This document shows, piece after piece, positions 18,077 to 27,575 of a stretch of 64,000 nucleotides of DNA (the first letter of the stretch is position 1; each line of letters opens with the position of its first letter). The notes beneath the pieces were generated by a model. The model saw only the letters and a list, made by a program, of their open reading frames with translations, had not been told where the DNA came from and did not search any database. The position numbers and the translations under genes are program-made. Source of the stretch: Paenibacillus sp. V4I3 (lineage in GTDB: Bacteria > Bacillota > Bacilli > Paenibacillales > NBRC-103111). The stretch spans positions 4,810,501-4,874,500 of the forward strand of contig NZ_JAUSZA010000001.1 of the NCBI RefSeq assembly GCF_030817215.1, written 5' to 3'.

Positions 18077-18947
18077 GTATGACAAGTACTGCTATAAGCG
18101 ACTAACAGCGTGAAAAGCAGGAGATTACAATGAGTAATCTTAACTTTACAACCGAGGATGGGAATGACGGAACCATGTATCCCGAAACCATTCCGCCAAT
18201 ACTCCTGCGCGCGTCATGACTAACAGGTCATGTGGTGTGAAGTACAGGTAGATTCGGCAGAACGAAGGCTAGAGCCATTCGAATAGAAAAGGTATGCTAA
18301 CGGATATGCCGCGTGGCTGAAAAACTGGATATGGTGAGAATGTTCAAACAGACTGAACTGACGAACTTCCGAATGTACAGGTCTAAAGTTAGAACATATG
18401 GAAACATATGTACCATCAAACGATGGGGTGGGCGGCGTAAAGTAAAAATTTTTTCTATGAAATACGCTATGCCGAACAATGGCGGCATTGGTCTCACAGG
18501 CTTAGAGGAAGCACCTAAGTCCAGTAAGAATAGCTAGGATGTAAGGAACTTGGAAAGCAAGGGACGTTGCAACAAGGGCTGTTACCCGAAACGGTTGTTA
18601 TAAGGCGCATGCCGAAATACATTAATCCTTGTGAGGGTAGGGGCACGACTGATGAATCTCCTGTAATGGGAGTGGAGGAACAGCCCCAAGTCTAACTGAA
18701 AAGAAAGATTATATTCCAAGCGTGAATTGCACCGATCAGGTAGGAACGTGGGGACATCACTTCTTAGAGAAGGTGATGCCACAGTGCAAGCTACTGGGAT
18801 GACTTAACGGTCCATATCCTAGAGTAACGAGGAACTTATGATCTAGTAAAGTCAGTTAGAGGGAACGCGGAGTGCTGGGAAACTAGCACGCTCCGTGTGG
18901 AACAGGGGAAAAGCTGGAGATAACATCAAATGCTTACCTATTGTTAC
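18077..18947 (+). mobile_element. group II intron without ORF
   Basis: 871 bp starting GTATGACAAGTACTGC and ending TACCTATTGTTAC. It has a 34-nt domain V at 18865-18898: ACGCGGA GUGCUGG GAAA CUAGCAC GC UCCGUGU, with CGC triad, GAAA tetraloop and 2-nt bulge. It is closely similar throughout to the intron at 42679, but the reverse transcriptase is missing: GTGCAAGCT, the start of the protein in the sister copy, is followed after about 30 bases by the domain IV-V sequence. It would need the protein in trans. Confidence 0.88.
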
Positions 18948-19012
18948 CGATAGTTAACATCAGAAGGGCTGCTGTGTGGCAGTTTTCACTCTGTTAACTG
19001 GCAGTTTACAAA
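18948..19012 (+). repeat. dispersed hairpin repeat, copy 7 (split by group II intron)
   Basis: The left 11 bases CTAACGAGAAA are at 18066-18076. After the intron the repeat resumes with CGATAGTTAACATCAGAAGG, then GGGCTGCTGTGTGGCAG and TTAACTGGCAGTTT. Copy 3 (5211) is the same repeat uninterrupted. Confidence 0.85.
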
Positions 19013-19053
19013 AGATGGATTAGTTGATTACTGTGGCATCAAGGAGGGGAATG

Positions 19054-19464
19054 ATGAAGATAGTTGTTGCAACTGATTCAGACTATGAATACATACGAGA
19101 ACGTGACCATCATATTTTAGAGAACTTAATATTGCCAAAAATAAAGAAAAATGAAATATACATACTACGGAACCAAGATGAAAGTAATATTGGATGGATG
19201 AGATACGGGTATTTCTGGGATAACACCCCCTTCATGAATATGATTTGGGTCGACGAACAATATCGAGGCAAGGGTGTAGGCAAGCAAGTTGTCCTCTTAT
19301 GGGAAGATCAAATGAAACAAAATGGCTTTAAATTGGTTATGACGTCTACTCAGGCTAATGAGGAGGCACAGCACTTCTACAGAAATTTAGGATATCGGGA
19401 TGCGGGATGTTTATTACTCGAAAATGAGCCGATGGAAATCATTCTGACTAAAAAATTAATTTAA
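19054..19464 (+). CDS. GNAT acetyltransferase
   Basis: 136 residues from ATG 19054 (AAGGAGGGG at 19041-19049; ATG 19051 is equally in frame). Motif A is WVDEQYRGKGVGKQVVLLW (V-x5-R-G-x-G-x-G), motif B EEAQHFYRNLGYRDAG. Cytoplasmic; substrate not predictable. The gene is intact and is the first gene after the intron-split repeat. Confidence 0.85.
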   Translation: MKIVVATDSDYEYIRERDHHILENLILPKIKKNEIYILRNQDESNIGWMRYGYFWDNTPFMNMIWVDEQYRGKGVGKQVVLLWEDQMKQNGFKLVMTSTQANEEAQHFYRNLGYRDAGCLLLENEPMEIILTKKLI

Positions 19465-19518
19465 ACCACGGGTTACTAACGTTAAAGAATAGTTGTATGT
19501 TGGGATGTGGGAGTGTAT

Positions 19519-20027
19519 ATGGAAGAATTCTTATATTACTATTACGATAAATCAACGGGTCCCTTTCGTAATTTATCTGATCTAGAAGCGGATAAAGCTG
19601 AACGAGTTCTCAACAATATCCGTCTTCAAAAGAAAGGATTCGCTAGAAAACGCTCTATGGATGTAATCTTGAAATAATGGCAAGGGAATTGTTTATATTA
19701 AAAGGTGGGAAGCCAACGCGAAATCATCCCCATAACATGACTATTGGGGAGTGTCCTTGGTTTTTGGATTGGTATCCAAAGGGTGGGAAACTTCAAATTT
19801 CAATGAAAGATTTCGAATCGCATAGCGTTAGTTTTACTTATGGTGATTTATTCCCGACTATGAGATTCAAAGATGATAAGCCGTATCGAGGTCAGGTCTA
19901 CACCATGGATGAGATTTGTAATAAATGAATACGGATTACCACAAGAGTGGAATTCAGAGGGAAATTAAGGACCAGAGCCATATATAGAAGTACAAATTTG
20001 GGATGACAAACCTTTGAAGGGTTATTG
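19519..20027 (+). pseudogene. hypothetical protein, broken by three lesions
   Basis: ATG 19519 opens a 52-codon frame (MEEFLYYYYDKSTGPFRNLS) ending TAATG at 19674-19678. The next frame from ATG 19677 reads ARELFILKGGKPTRNHPHNM to a TGA at 19926-19928, and a further frame continues INEYGLPQEWNSEGN, stop, GPEPYIEVQIWDDKPLKGY to 20027. The pieces look like one protein of about 165 residues with frameshifts and a stop; alternatively the first two are coupled small genes. Family not recognised. Confidence 0.5.
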
Positions 20028-20104
20028 AACAAACGAGAAACGATAGTGAAGGAGCTTGCCCTCGCGGCAGCTCCTTTTTCTGTTCATTCAAGTAACGGGC
20101 AGTA
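20028..20104 (+). repeat. dispersed hairpin repeat, copy 8
   Basis: AACGAGAAACGATAGTGAAG, stem GGAGCT / AGCTCC followed by TTTTTC, and TTCAAGTAACGGGCAGTAG at the right end. Nearly identical in layout to copy 20. Confidence 0.85.
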
Positions 20105-20269
20105 GAGCGTGGTGGATACTTCCAGTGGATATGCTGTTAAGAGTTAGTCTTAATCTCATAATACGAACGGGCAGGATACCCTGATTGAAAGAAGAATTTT
20201 ATGCGGAAAACCCACAGTATAAAGATATAAGCAAAAGAATATGATGAGTAACGTATAAGGAGGAAGATA

Positions 20270-21079
20270 GTGTACTTGAAGAATGACTATAAGATATTGC
20301 GCAAGTCATTTGAACAATCCGCGAGCCTTTATCAACTGGCGCGTCCGGATTTCCCGGAAGAATTGTTCGATGATTTAATTCATGCGACAAATTTGCATCC
20401 AGGTGATCGTTTGTTGGAAGTGGGTCGTGCTCTACAGGAAAGGCTACTCTTCCGTTAACCAAGCGCGGATTTAAAAATCACGTGCGTAGAACTTGGCGCT
20501 GAGCTCGCTGCAGTTGCCCGTCAAAACCTTGTCGGAATGGACGTCGACATAATCACGGGAAGTTTCGAAGACTGGCAACCAGAGACGGAGAAAGGGATTG
20601 ATTTGGTATTCGCTGCAACCGCTTGGAAATGGGTTGATCCCGAAGTTCGATACATCAAGGCATGGCAAGTCCTTCGTTCAGGCGGACATCTGGCATTTTG
20701 GAACGCAGATCACGTTTTTCCAGACGGTGGGGACCCATTCTTCCGTGAAATTCAAGCCGTTTACTATGAGATCGGCGAGGGTAATTCGGTAGACAACAAC
20801 GAATGGCCGCGACCAGGGGAACTACGCGAGCAAAGAGATGAGATTGAGAAAAGCGGGCTGTTTGAGGTTGTTCACGTTTGACACTTCGATTGGGAGCGCA
20901 TTTATCATGTTGATGAGTACATTAAACTCCTCGAAACTTTCTCCGGACACATACTTATGGAGGAATGGAAACGCGACAAGCTCTTCAACGAAATCCGAGT
21001 TCGCCTTTATAGCCGTCCAGAAAAGATAACTATTTTGACTGCAGACCAGAAGCAGATCGAAAAGAAATCCATAGTATAA
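20270..21079 (+). pseudogene. class I SAM-dependent methyltransferase, broken
   Basis: GTG start after AAGGAGGAAG. FEQSASLYQLARPDFPEELF and the SAM-binding strand GDRLLEVG lead into a frameshift at the glycine loop (TGKATLPLTKRGF in another frame). The long middle part IDLVFAATAWKWVDPEVRYI, typical of methyltransferase motif II/post-II, ends in an in-frame TGA at 20879-20881 and continues HFDWERIYHVDEYIKLLETF to 21079. At least two frameshifts and one stop. Confidence 0.85.
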
Positions 21080-21120
21080 ATGAAATGATAAATGACGATA
21101 GAAAGACTTGAAACATTACG

Positions 21121-21190
21121 CTAACGCAGAACGTTAGTTAAATAAAAATAGCTGGTTCACCACCATTGAGGTGATGGTTTTTATTTTGGT
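21121..21190 (+). repeat. dispersed hairpin repeat, copy 9
   Basis: CTAACGCAGAACGTTAGTTA, then a weaker TCACC / GGTGA stem and T-rich end. The left end matches the intron target exactly but is uninterrupted. Confidence 0.7.
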
Positions 21191-21299
21191 TAAAAATCAA
21201 CAACACATGATCCATTAACTGCCATTACATTTTTTTGAATTTTAACACATAATTAAAAATATCTAATTTTAGTTTCATAAAAAAAAGGTGGCAACATTC

Positions 21300-21692
21300 G
21301 TGCAAAATCAGAAAAACCTAGCGGGAATCAGAGGCTGGCTTCTATTCTATGTGAGTTACTCAATTGTTGGAGTTTCGATCAATCCATATTACATATTCAA
21401 GATGATAGAAGAGGTACTAGAATGGGATGTTGAAAGAGTGTATGCTATTGGTTCTTATATTTTACTAGAAGTTCTTTTTATCATTTCTCTTTTTAATTTA
21501 TTAAAGAAGAACAAGAATGGACCATTGATTACAATCATAACTGAATTAATAGCGATATTATTTAAAATAATTGATTTCTTTTTCTCAAATAGAACACTAT
21601 ATGATGTTCTTGATTCAACACTTATAATTATTGTGGGAATGATATGCATTTTATATTTTAGATATTCGAAAAGAGTAAATACAACTTTTTGA
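21300..21692 (+). CDS. DUF2569-like membrane protein
   Basis: 130 residues from GTG 21300, with AAAGGTGG 8 bases upstream. The N-terminal LAGIRGWLLFYVSYSIV resembles the G-x-x-G-W-L-x-x-x motif of DUF2569 membrane proteins. Four hydrophobic segments at about 10-30, 52-70, 75-95 and 105-122. Function unknown. It sits between two dispersed repeats. Confidence 0.7.
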   Translation: MQNQKNLAGIRGWLLFYVSYSIVGVSINPYYIFKMIEEVLEWDVERVYAIGSYILLEVLFIISLFNLLKKNKNGPLITIITELIAILFKIIDFFFSNRTLYDVLDSTLIIIVGMICILYFRYSKRVNTTF

Positions 21693-21732
21693 ATGTATCT
21701 CAAGAAGGCACTGGCATCAGATACCGTCGTTC

Positions 21733-21828
21733 AACTAACGCAGCACTATAGCTCAATTAATAACTAAAACGCGGCTGCCGGCACAGATCGGCAGCCGCGT
21801 TGTGTGGGATCAACACATCCAGTTACTG
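21733..21828 (+). repeat. dispersed hairpin repeat, copy 10
   Basis: AACTAACGCAGCACTATAGC, perfect stem ACGCGGCTGCC / GGCAGCCGCGT (21769-21800) and CAGTTACTGCCGATAA at the right. Confidence 0.85.
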
Positions 21829-21948
21829 CCGATAAACACCATTCTGTGACCACTATGTTCAATTCAGAAGGGAAAATTATTCAGTGGTAATGAGCAAGGC
21901 AATGAAATTAACATGGAAAAAGAACATTACGTTTTAAGCCAGCAGCGA

Positions 21949-21978
21949 AAAAGCAGCCGATCATGGCTGCTTTTTCTT
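21949..21978. terminator. terminator of the spoVB-like gene, possibly bidirectional
   Basis: AAGCAGCC (21951-21958) / GGCTGCTT (21965-21972) with TTTTTCTTTTTC on the plus side and A-rich sequence before it. Confidence 0.75.
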
Positions 21979-21990
21979 TTTCATGTAAAC

Positions 21991-23541
21991 TTACCATGGA
22001 ATCGAAAATCTGTGGCGCGTACTTTTCCAATTCAACGTACCCGTCAATACGAGTGCGGCGAAATAGAGAAACAAGGAACAGACGATTGAAGTGATTACGC
22101 ACCATAACTGCGGCATACCATGGCTGGCAACATAGTTATAGGTCCAGTGTCCGCATATCACCATCAGCATCATGCAGATCCCAACCTTGACATAAGGACG
22201 AATACTCCAATAAAATCCGATCGAGCTTGAGATGGAAAAGAAGTTCAGCAGTGTTTGCATCACAATGCCGATACCGATGCCGTACGCAACGCCAATAATA
22301 CCAAATTGGCTGCCGAATACGAAGATCGAGACACCCTTGAATACGGTGGCTATTACGTAATTCCACAGCGTAGCTTTCGCGCGGCCGAGCCCGAGCAGAA
22401 TCGCATGAAGCGGAGCATCGAAATAATGCAGGAAAAACATCGGCGCCAGTATTTTCAGAAGCAATCCTGCTTCAGGTGCATTATAGACAAGTGTCGTTAG
22501 TGGAGTTGCCCACTCGTACAAGATAACGGTTGCCGGCGCGCCGATCAGGAGTCCCAAGATCATAGCCTGATTCATCCTCTCATGTATGAGCAGACTGTTC
22601 TTGTTCGCCGATGCCTCGCCAATCGCAGGAATGAGAGCGGTGGACAAGGACTGCGTGATAAAGCTTGGCATGAAAAGCAGCGGAAACGCATAGCCGGCCA
22701 GCTGGCCGAATTGCTTCGTGGCTAACGCCGTGCCGATGCCGGCCAGCGCCAGGCTGGTTGTAATAAGAAGCGGCTGGAAGGTGCTGTATAACGAATGAAT
22801 GACACCGTGCCCGGTCGTCGGCAGTCCGATCTGCAGCAGCTCGCCGAGTGTGCTTCTTCCTTGTTTCAGGTGGCTTGCCCAAGTCTCGCCCGGCATCTTC
22901 GATTCACCGTATAGCTTGTAGCTTGTCACCAGGAATAGGAGGCTGATCGCTTCGCTGACAACAGAGGCAGCCATTGCTCCGGCAGCCGCATAAGCGACGC
23001 CGTAAGGCAGCAATAGGTGGACCAGCGCAAGTACACAGGCGATTTGCACCGTATGCTCCAGCAAATCCGAAGCGGCAATGGTCTTCATCTGCTGCATGCC
23101 GCGGAAATATCCCTTTAATACGGCGGAGACAGCGACGATCGGCGCGATCGGCGTAATCGCCAGCATCGCGTAATAAGCGCGTTGGTCGCTTAGCAGAATG
23201 GATGCGATCCACTCAGATCCAAGTAACGATATGGTCGTGAGCGCTACGCTCAAGACGCCCGTGACAGCGAGCGAGACATGCAGGATGCGCCTCACTTTCA
23301 TCCGTTCGCCGCGAGCGTGGGCCTCTGCGACCAACTTTGAAATTGCCACCGGCAATCCAAGCTCCGTAATCGTAATGACGAGCGGGACGAGCGGATGCGC
23401 CATCATCAAGATGCCGATTCCCTCTGCGCCCAGTACGCGAGCGATATACATGCCGCTGATAAAACCGAGAATACGGTTGATGAAAGCAGCGACAGACAAG
23501 ACCAGCGTACCTCTCATGAACGATTGCCCGTGTTGTGACAT
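21991..23541 (-). CDS. SpoVB-like polysaccharide/lipid flippase (MATE/MVF superfamily)
   Basis: 516 residues from ATG 23541, preceded by AGGAGG. Fourteen or so membrane segments. MRGTLVLSVAAFINRILGFI, the GLPVAISKLVAEA stretch and AITPIAPIVAVSAVLKGYFRG correspond closely to B. subtilis SpoVB, which acts in spore cortex synthesis by moving lipid-linked precursors. Firmicutes often carry several paralogues, so I do not assign the symbol. It is the only long minus-strand gene in this stretch and appears to be backbone. Confidence 0.85.
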   Translation of the reverse strand: MSQHGQSFMRGTLVLSVAAFINRILGFISGMYIARVLGAEGIGILMMAHPLVPLVITITELGLPVAISKLVAEAHARGERMKVRRILHVSLAVTGVLSVALTTISLLGSEWIASILLSDQRAYYAMLAITPIAPIVAVSAVLKGYFRGMQQMKTIAASDLLEHTVQIACVLALVHLLLPYGVAYAAAGAMAASVVSEAISLLFLVTSYKLYGESKMPGETWASHLKQGRSTLGELLQIGLPTTGHGVIHSLYSTFQPLLITTSLALAGIGTALATKQFGQLAGYAFPLLFMPSFITQSLSTALIPAIGEASANKNSLLIHERMNQAMILGLLIGAPATVILYEWATPLTTLVYNAPEAGLLLKILAPMFFLHYFDAPLHAILLGLGRAKATLWNYVIATVFKGVSIFVFGSQFGIIGVAYGIGIGIVMQTLLNFFSISSSIGFYWSIRPYVKVGICMMLMVICGHWTYNYVASHGMPQLWCVITSIVCSLFLYFAALVLTGTLNWKSTRHRFSIPW

Positions 23542-23778
23542 GACTTGTGTCCTCCTGTTTATCGAATACTTAAATGTATTCAAAAATTGGAAAAGCATGC
23601 GAACAAGCCGTTGTTGATGTCATTTTTGGACATGTGATGGCGCATAGCGGCGCGGCGACTTTTTCTATTTAACTTTTCTTCTAGACGATAGTATTCTATT
23701 GTTTGTTCTTGGCTTGATTGTGTTGGTGGTTGAATATTTTAACAAGGATTAGTGCCAAGTCATAGTGTAACTTGTTAC

Positions 23779-23860
23779 GCTAACGCAGAACGATAGTTTA
23801 ATATCAGAGAGCTGCTATAGGCTGAAATTCGTTTATATGAATGAAAAATAGCTGTCGGGT
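23779..23860 (+). repeat. dispersed hairpin repeat, copy 11
   Basis: GCTAACGCAGAACGATAGTT followed by AGAGAGCTGCTATAGGCTG and AATAGCTGTCGGGTC; the right end is divergent. Confidence 0.65.
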
Positions 23861-23939
23861 CTAAAAAGGAAAAAATTAGTTTCATCGCGAATATTAGAAA
23901 TATGGCGAAAGTGAATATGGCTTTGGCAAGAGGTGAATT

Positions 23940-24517
23940 ATGTTAGGTGCTGTTCTAGGGGATGTAATTGGTTCAGTGTTTGAGTGGCATAATACCAAGT
24001 CTACTAAGTTTAAACTCTATGATAGGTTCACGAGATTTACAGATGATACTGTTTTAACAGTAGCTATAGCAGACGCTATTCTAAACAAGAAAAAACAAAG
24101 TAATAAGCATTAGTACGCAAGCAAGAGATTATATGCTAATAAATTAAGGCAATATGCAAGATTGTATCCTAACGTTGGGTATGGACAAAAGTTTGAGGAA
24201 TGGGCTTTGAGTAACAACCCCAACCATACAGAAGTTATGGAAACGGATCGGCTATGAGAGTGTGCCCGATAGGATTTTCCTTTAGCTCTTTAGAAGAAGT
24301 GATGATTGAGTCCAGAAGATCAGCATTAGTAACCCACAATCATAGACAAGGTATCATTGGTGCTCAAGCCGTAGCTTGTGTAGTCTTTCTAGCGAGTAAC
24401 AATAAATCAAAAGATGAAATTAAATCATTTATTCAGCAGAGATTCAAATACAATCTCAAGCAAAGACTAGATGACATAAGGCCAAACTATACTTTTGATC
24501 TAAACTGTCAACACTGA
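23940..24517 (+). pseudogene. ADP-ribosylglycohydrolase-family protein, broken and truncated
   Basis: MLGAVLGDVIGSVFEWHNTK and RFTDDTVLT are the N-terminal metal-binding motifs (GDxxG and TDDT) of ADP-ribosylglycohydrolases. After a stop near 24113, shifted frames give ARLYPNVGYGQKFEEWA and YGNGSAMRVCPIGF (metal/substrate motif) to 24517. The usual C-terminal 60-80 residues with the second metal-binding region are absent. Two or more frameshifts. Confidence 0.85.
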
Positions 24518-24534
24518 AAGGACGACAACTATAA

Positions 24535-24771
24535 TTGGAACTAAAAACCGTTTTAAGAATTACATTAAGTGTAGTTGCCTTGATAATATATGTAATGCAA
24601 TTAATTCAACTGTATCGTTTTACAAAGAAATTAAAGGGAGAACTTAAGAAGGGGCGAGTTTTATCACGAAATTTTAGAGAAAAATGGGGAAGACGGGAAA
24701 ACATCAATATTATTTTTATAATCTTTGCAACTGTTTGTATGATTGTGGCTGTCTTTTTAAGGGATGAATAG
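24535..24771 (+). CDS. small membrane protein (78 aa)
   Basis: TTG start with AAAGGA about 11 bases upstream. Two hydrophobic segments (residues 6-24 and 57-75) are separated by a very basic loop (KKLKGELKKGRVLSRNFREK). No family recognised. A dispersed repeat follows 30 bases later. Confidence 0.55.
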   Translation: MELKTVLRITLSVVALIIYVMQLIQLYRFTKKLKGELKKGRVLSRNFREKWGRRENINIIFIIFATVCMIVAVFLRDE

Positions 24772-24799
24772 CTTGTCGGCTGACCAATTTTTCATTGGT

Positions 24800-24858
24800 T
24801 CAACGGAGAACGATAGAGGAGGAGCTTGCTTTTCGGAAGATCCTTTTTCTATTTATTG
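24800..24858 (+). repeat. dispersed hairpin repeat, copy 12 (truncated)
   Basis: TCAACGGAGAACGATAGAGG, GGAGCTTGC ... CGGAAGATCC and TTTTTC; the right end is replaced by a glycosidase fragment. Confidence 0.65.
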
Positions 24859-25037
24859 GAGAGTCGCCAAATTTCAAAAATGGCAGCGGCGATCTGAAGA
24901 GCAGCGGCAAATACTTTCGCGACCGGGCACGCAGCTTTAACAACAAGGGATTGGTGAACGAATACCGTAAGCCGAAGCAATCCTACCGCGAGGTACGCGA
25001 TGTTTACCAGTCTTGGGGAGATGAAGTTCAAGCTTAA
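24856..25037 (+). pseudogene. C-terminal fragment of a glycoside hydrolase (GH2-like)
   Basis: About 55 codons ending NNKGLVNEYRKPKQSYREVRDVYQSWGDEVQA. The pattern KG(L/V)V-x-E-Y-R-x-P-K-x-S-Y is common at the C-terminus of GH2 beta-galactosidase/glucuronidase catalytic domains. There is no start codon of its own: a remnant at the border to the sugar-utilisation block. Confidence 0.5.
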
Positions 25038-25042
25038 ATTTT

Positions 25043-25963
25043 TTATCCGTAATTCATCATTTTTCTTGTCCAGTAATCCGTAGAAATTCGTATTAGATCA
25101 TGGGCTACATTGCATAGGTAGCTGCCTTTTTTATAACTGGCTGCTACTTCCCATTCCGGATTTTGTTTGATCGAAAAATAGGAGACGTTCGTGCTGGGCT
25201 TGGCGTACGTAATCGGAAAAATGGAGCAGCAGATGCCCTCCGCAACCATTTTGAATAAGGTTTGGCAGCTTCTGGTTTCCAACAAAATGTCAGGACTGAT
25301 GTTTTCTTCGTTGATCAGATGATCATAGATTTCGCGAAGGGTCGAGCCTTTTTGCATAGTGGCAAAGGAGTCGTTTTCAAAACGCTTTAAGCTTATTTCA
25401 GGAAGTTGTTCGCCAAGCTTTCCTCCCAAGTGTGCAAGAGGATGAGCATTTGGAACACCTAGAATAATCTTTTCAGAACAGATATGGATATAATGATCAT
25501 TCGTTTTTTGGGAGTTTTGCAAAGTTAAAAATCCAATATCAAGATTACCTTGAAAGATTTCGTATTGTTGTTTTTTGACGGACATTTCAATAGGCTCAAT
25601 TTTTACATTCGGATATTTTTTATAGAGAATTGGGTATATAGCCGCAAACATCTTAATACCGCGCTCCGGAGTTAATCCAACAATCAATTTTCCTTCTTTT
25701 ATCTCAAGAATATCGTTAATCCGGTTGTACGTTTCTTTTTTTATGCGTACGATTTCTTTCGCGTTCTCGACATAAATTTTCCCGGCATGCGTCAAGTGCC
25801 AATTGCTTCTTGAACGTACGAAAAGCTGTGTGCCCAGTTCTTTCTCAAGTTTTAAAAGCTGCTGGTTTAAGGCAGATTGGGTGATAAAAAGCTTTTCCGC
25901 AGCTTTTGTTATATTGTTTTCTTCCGCTATCTTAATCATATAATCCAACTGTTTTAAATCCAT
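25043..25963 (-). CDS. LysR-family transcriptional regulator
   Basis: 306 residues. N-terminal winged HTH (MDLKQLDYMIKIAEENNITK then AAEKLFITQSALNQQLLKLE) and a C-terminal two-lobed effector domain from about residue 90. It is divergent from the glucarate-type transporter and galactarate dehydratase genes, the usual placement for a LysR activator of its neighbours, so an aldarate or a pathway intermediate is the likely inducer (inference). Confidence 0.88.
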   Translation of the reverse strand: MDLKQLDYMIKIAEENNITKAAEKLFITQSALNQQLLKLEKELGTQLFVRSRSNWHLTHAGKIYVENAKEIVRIKKETYNRINDILEIKEGKLIVGLTPERGIKMFAAIYPILYKKYPNVKIEPIEMSVKKQQYEIFQGNLDIGFLTLQNSQKTNDHYIHICSEKIILGVPNAHPLAHLGGKLGEQLPEISLKRFENDSFATMQKGSTLREIYDHLINEENISPDILLETRSCQTLFKMVAEGICCSIFPITYAKPSTNVSYFSIKQNPEWEVAASYKKGSYLCNVAHDLIRISTDYWTRKMMNYG

Positions 25964-26097
25964 TCGAAGAAAATTCGCCTCCTTACTCTTAAATTTATTT
26001 AGAGAAATCTAAATATTTACACTTTTACTTTATTATAATTTCAGATTACGATGTTTTTGGGAAAATAACAAGTATCGAGGACGCTTTCCGATGTGAA

Positions 26098-26111
26098 TGT
26101 AAGCGCTGTAA
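26098..26111. promoter_or_regulatory. candidate catabolite-responsive element (cre)
   Basis: TGTAAGCGCTGTAA fits the CcpA consensus TGWAANCGNTNWCA at all but one position and is palindromic in its core. About 60 bases upstream of the transporter gene. CcpA repression in the presence of glucose is inferred. Confidence 0.5.
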
Positions 26112-26169
26112 ATGATTAATGAAGTGATATTGAGGTTGTTAGGCAAACAAATGAAGGAGGAAAAATGAG

Positions 26170-27537
26170 ATGGATGTCAATAGCACTAAAGTTTCGAATC
26201 ATCTTTCTTCAGCTATAGCGTTTGCAGGAAAAACCCGGGTACGCTATATGATTTTGTTGGTATTGTTTGTCATAACGACGATAAATTATGCCGACCGCGC
26301 CGTCATATCGATAGCGGGAACACCGATGTCGAAAGAGCTTGGCTTGGATGCGGTTTCCATGGGTTATGTGTTCTCAGCTTTTTCGTGGGCCTATGTGATC
26401 GGCCAATTACCGGGCGGGTGGTTTCTCGACCGTTTCGGTTCGAAGTTGATCTACACGCTCAGCATTTTTTTCTGGTCCTTTTTTACGATTACGCAAGGTT
26501 TTATCGGTTTCTTCAGTACGGGTATCGCAATAACCATGTTGTTCGTGCTCCGTTTTATGGTCGGTTTGTCGGAAGCGCCTTCATTCCCAGCGAACAGCAG
26601 AATCGTATCGGCATGGTTCCCGACGAAGGAACGCGGAATGGCATCGGCGATTTTCAATTCGGCTCAATATTTCGCTACGGTCATCTTTGCTCCAATCATG
26701 GGCTGGCTTACCAGCTCTTACGGTTGGAAGTCCGCATTTGTTATTATGGGTTTGATTGGGATTGTGCTGTGCGGGGTATGGGTAAAGACAATATATGGCC
26801 CCAAAGATCATCCGCGGGTGAATCAAGCGGAATTAGATTATCTAGAGCAAGGCGGAGCTTTGGTGAATCTGGATCAGGCGAGAGAAGGAAGCGCGAAAAA
26901 CGCTGAAGTGAAATGGGGCTACTTGAAGCAGCTGCTGACAAACCGCATGACGGTAGGAATCTACACGGCTCAGTATTGTTTAAATACGCTTACTTATTTC
27001 TTTCTCACCTGGTTTCCGGTCTATCTGGTTAAAGAGCGGGGGATGTCCATTCTGAAAGCCGGATTTGTCGCTTCGCTGCCAGCCCTTTGCGGATTTATGG
27101 GCGGGATCTTAGGGGGACTCATTTCCGATTACTTGCTGAGGAGAGGAAAATCCTTATCGGTAGCCAGAAAAACGCCGATCGTGATCGGGATGCTCTTATC
27201 GACTTCGATGATCATCTGTAATTATGTAAAGGTCGACTGGCTTATCGTATCGATTATGGCATTAGCTTTCTTCGGAAAAGGCATAGGCGCATTGGGTTGG
27301 GCGGTCGTTTCGGATACATCCCCGAAAGAGATCGGCGGGTTAAGTGGAGGTCTGTTCAATACGTTCGGCAATCTTGCCGGAATTACGACTCCCATTATTA
27401 TCGGGTATATTTTGAAAGCAACCGGCTCGTTTAATGGAGCGCTAATATTTGTCGGGGCCAACGCCTTTATGGTCATCCTGTGTTATTTGCTCATCGTCGG
27501 CGAGATTAAACGCGTTGAATTAAAGGCGAATTCATAA
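26170..27537 (+). CDS. MFS transporter, glucarate/galactarate (ACS) type
   Basis: 455 residues with 12 membrane segments. INYADRAVISIAGTPMSKEL, IGQLPGGWFLDRFGSK and the loop GLSEAPSFPANSRIVSAWFP TKERG resemble the anion:cation symporter family members GudP/ExuT, which import hexarates or hexuronates with protons. The neighbouring galactarate dehydratase supports galactarate/glucarate as substrate. Ribosome binding site GAAGGAGG upstream. Confidence 0.85.
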   Translation: MDVNSTKVSNHLSSAIAFAGKTRVRYMILLVLFVITTINYADRAVISIAGTPMSKELGLDAVSMGYVFSAFSWAYVIGQLPGGWFLDRFGSKLIYTLSIFFWSFFTITQGFIGFFSTGIAITMLFVLRFMVGLSEAPSFPANSRIVSAWFPTKERGMASAIFNSAQYFATVIFAPIMGWLTSSYGWKSAFVIMGLIGIVLCGVWVKTIYGPKDHPRVNQAELDYLEQGGALVNLDQAREGSAKNAEVKWGYLKQLLTNRMTVGIYTAQYCLNTLTYFFLTWFPVYLVKERGMSILKAGFVASLPALCGFMGGILGGLISDYLLRRGKSLSVARKTPIVIGMLLSTSMIICNYVKVDWLIVSIMALAFFGKGIGALGWAVVSDTSPKEIGGLSGGLFNTFGNLAGITTPIIIGYILKATGSFNGALIFVGANAFMVILCYLLIVGEIKRVELKANS

Positions 27538-27575
27538 AATAAAAATTAACTTATCCGGATGGGGAGGTCATACTC

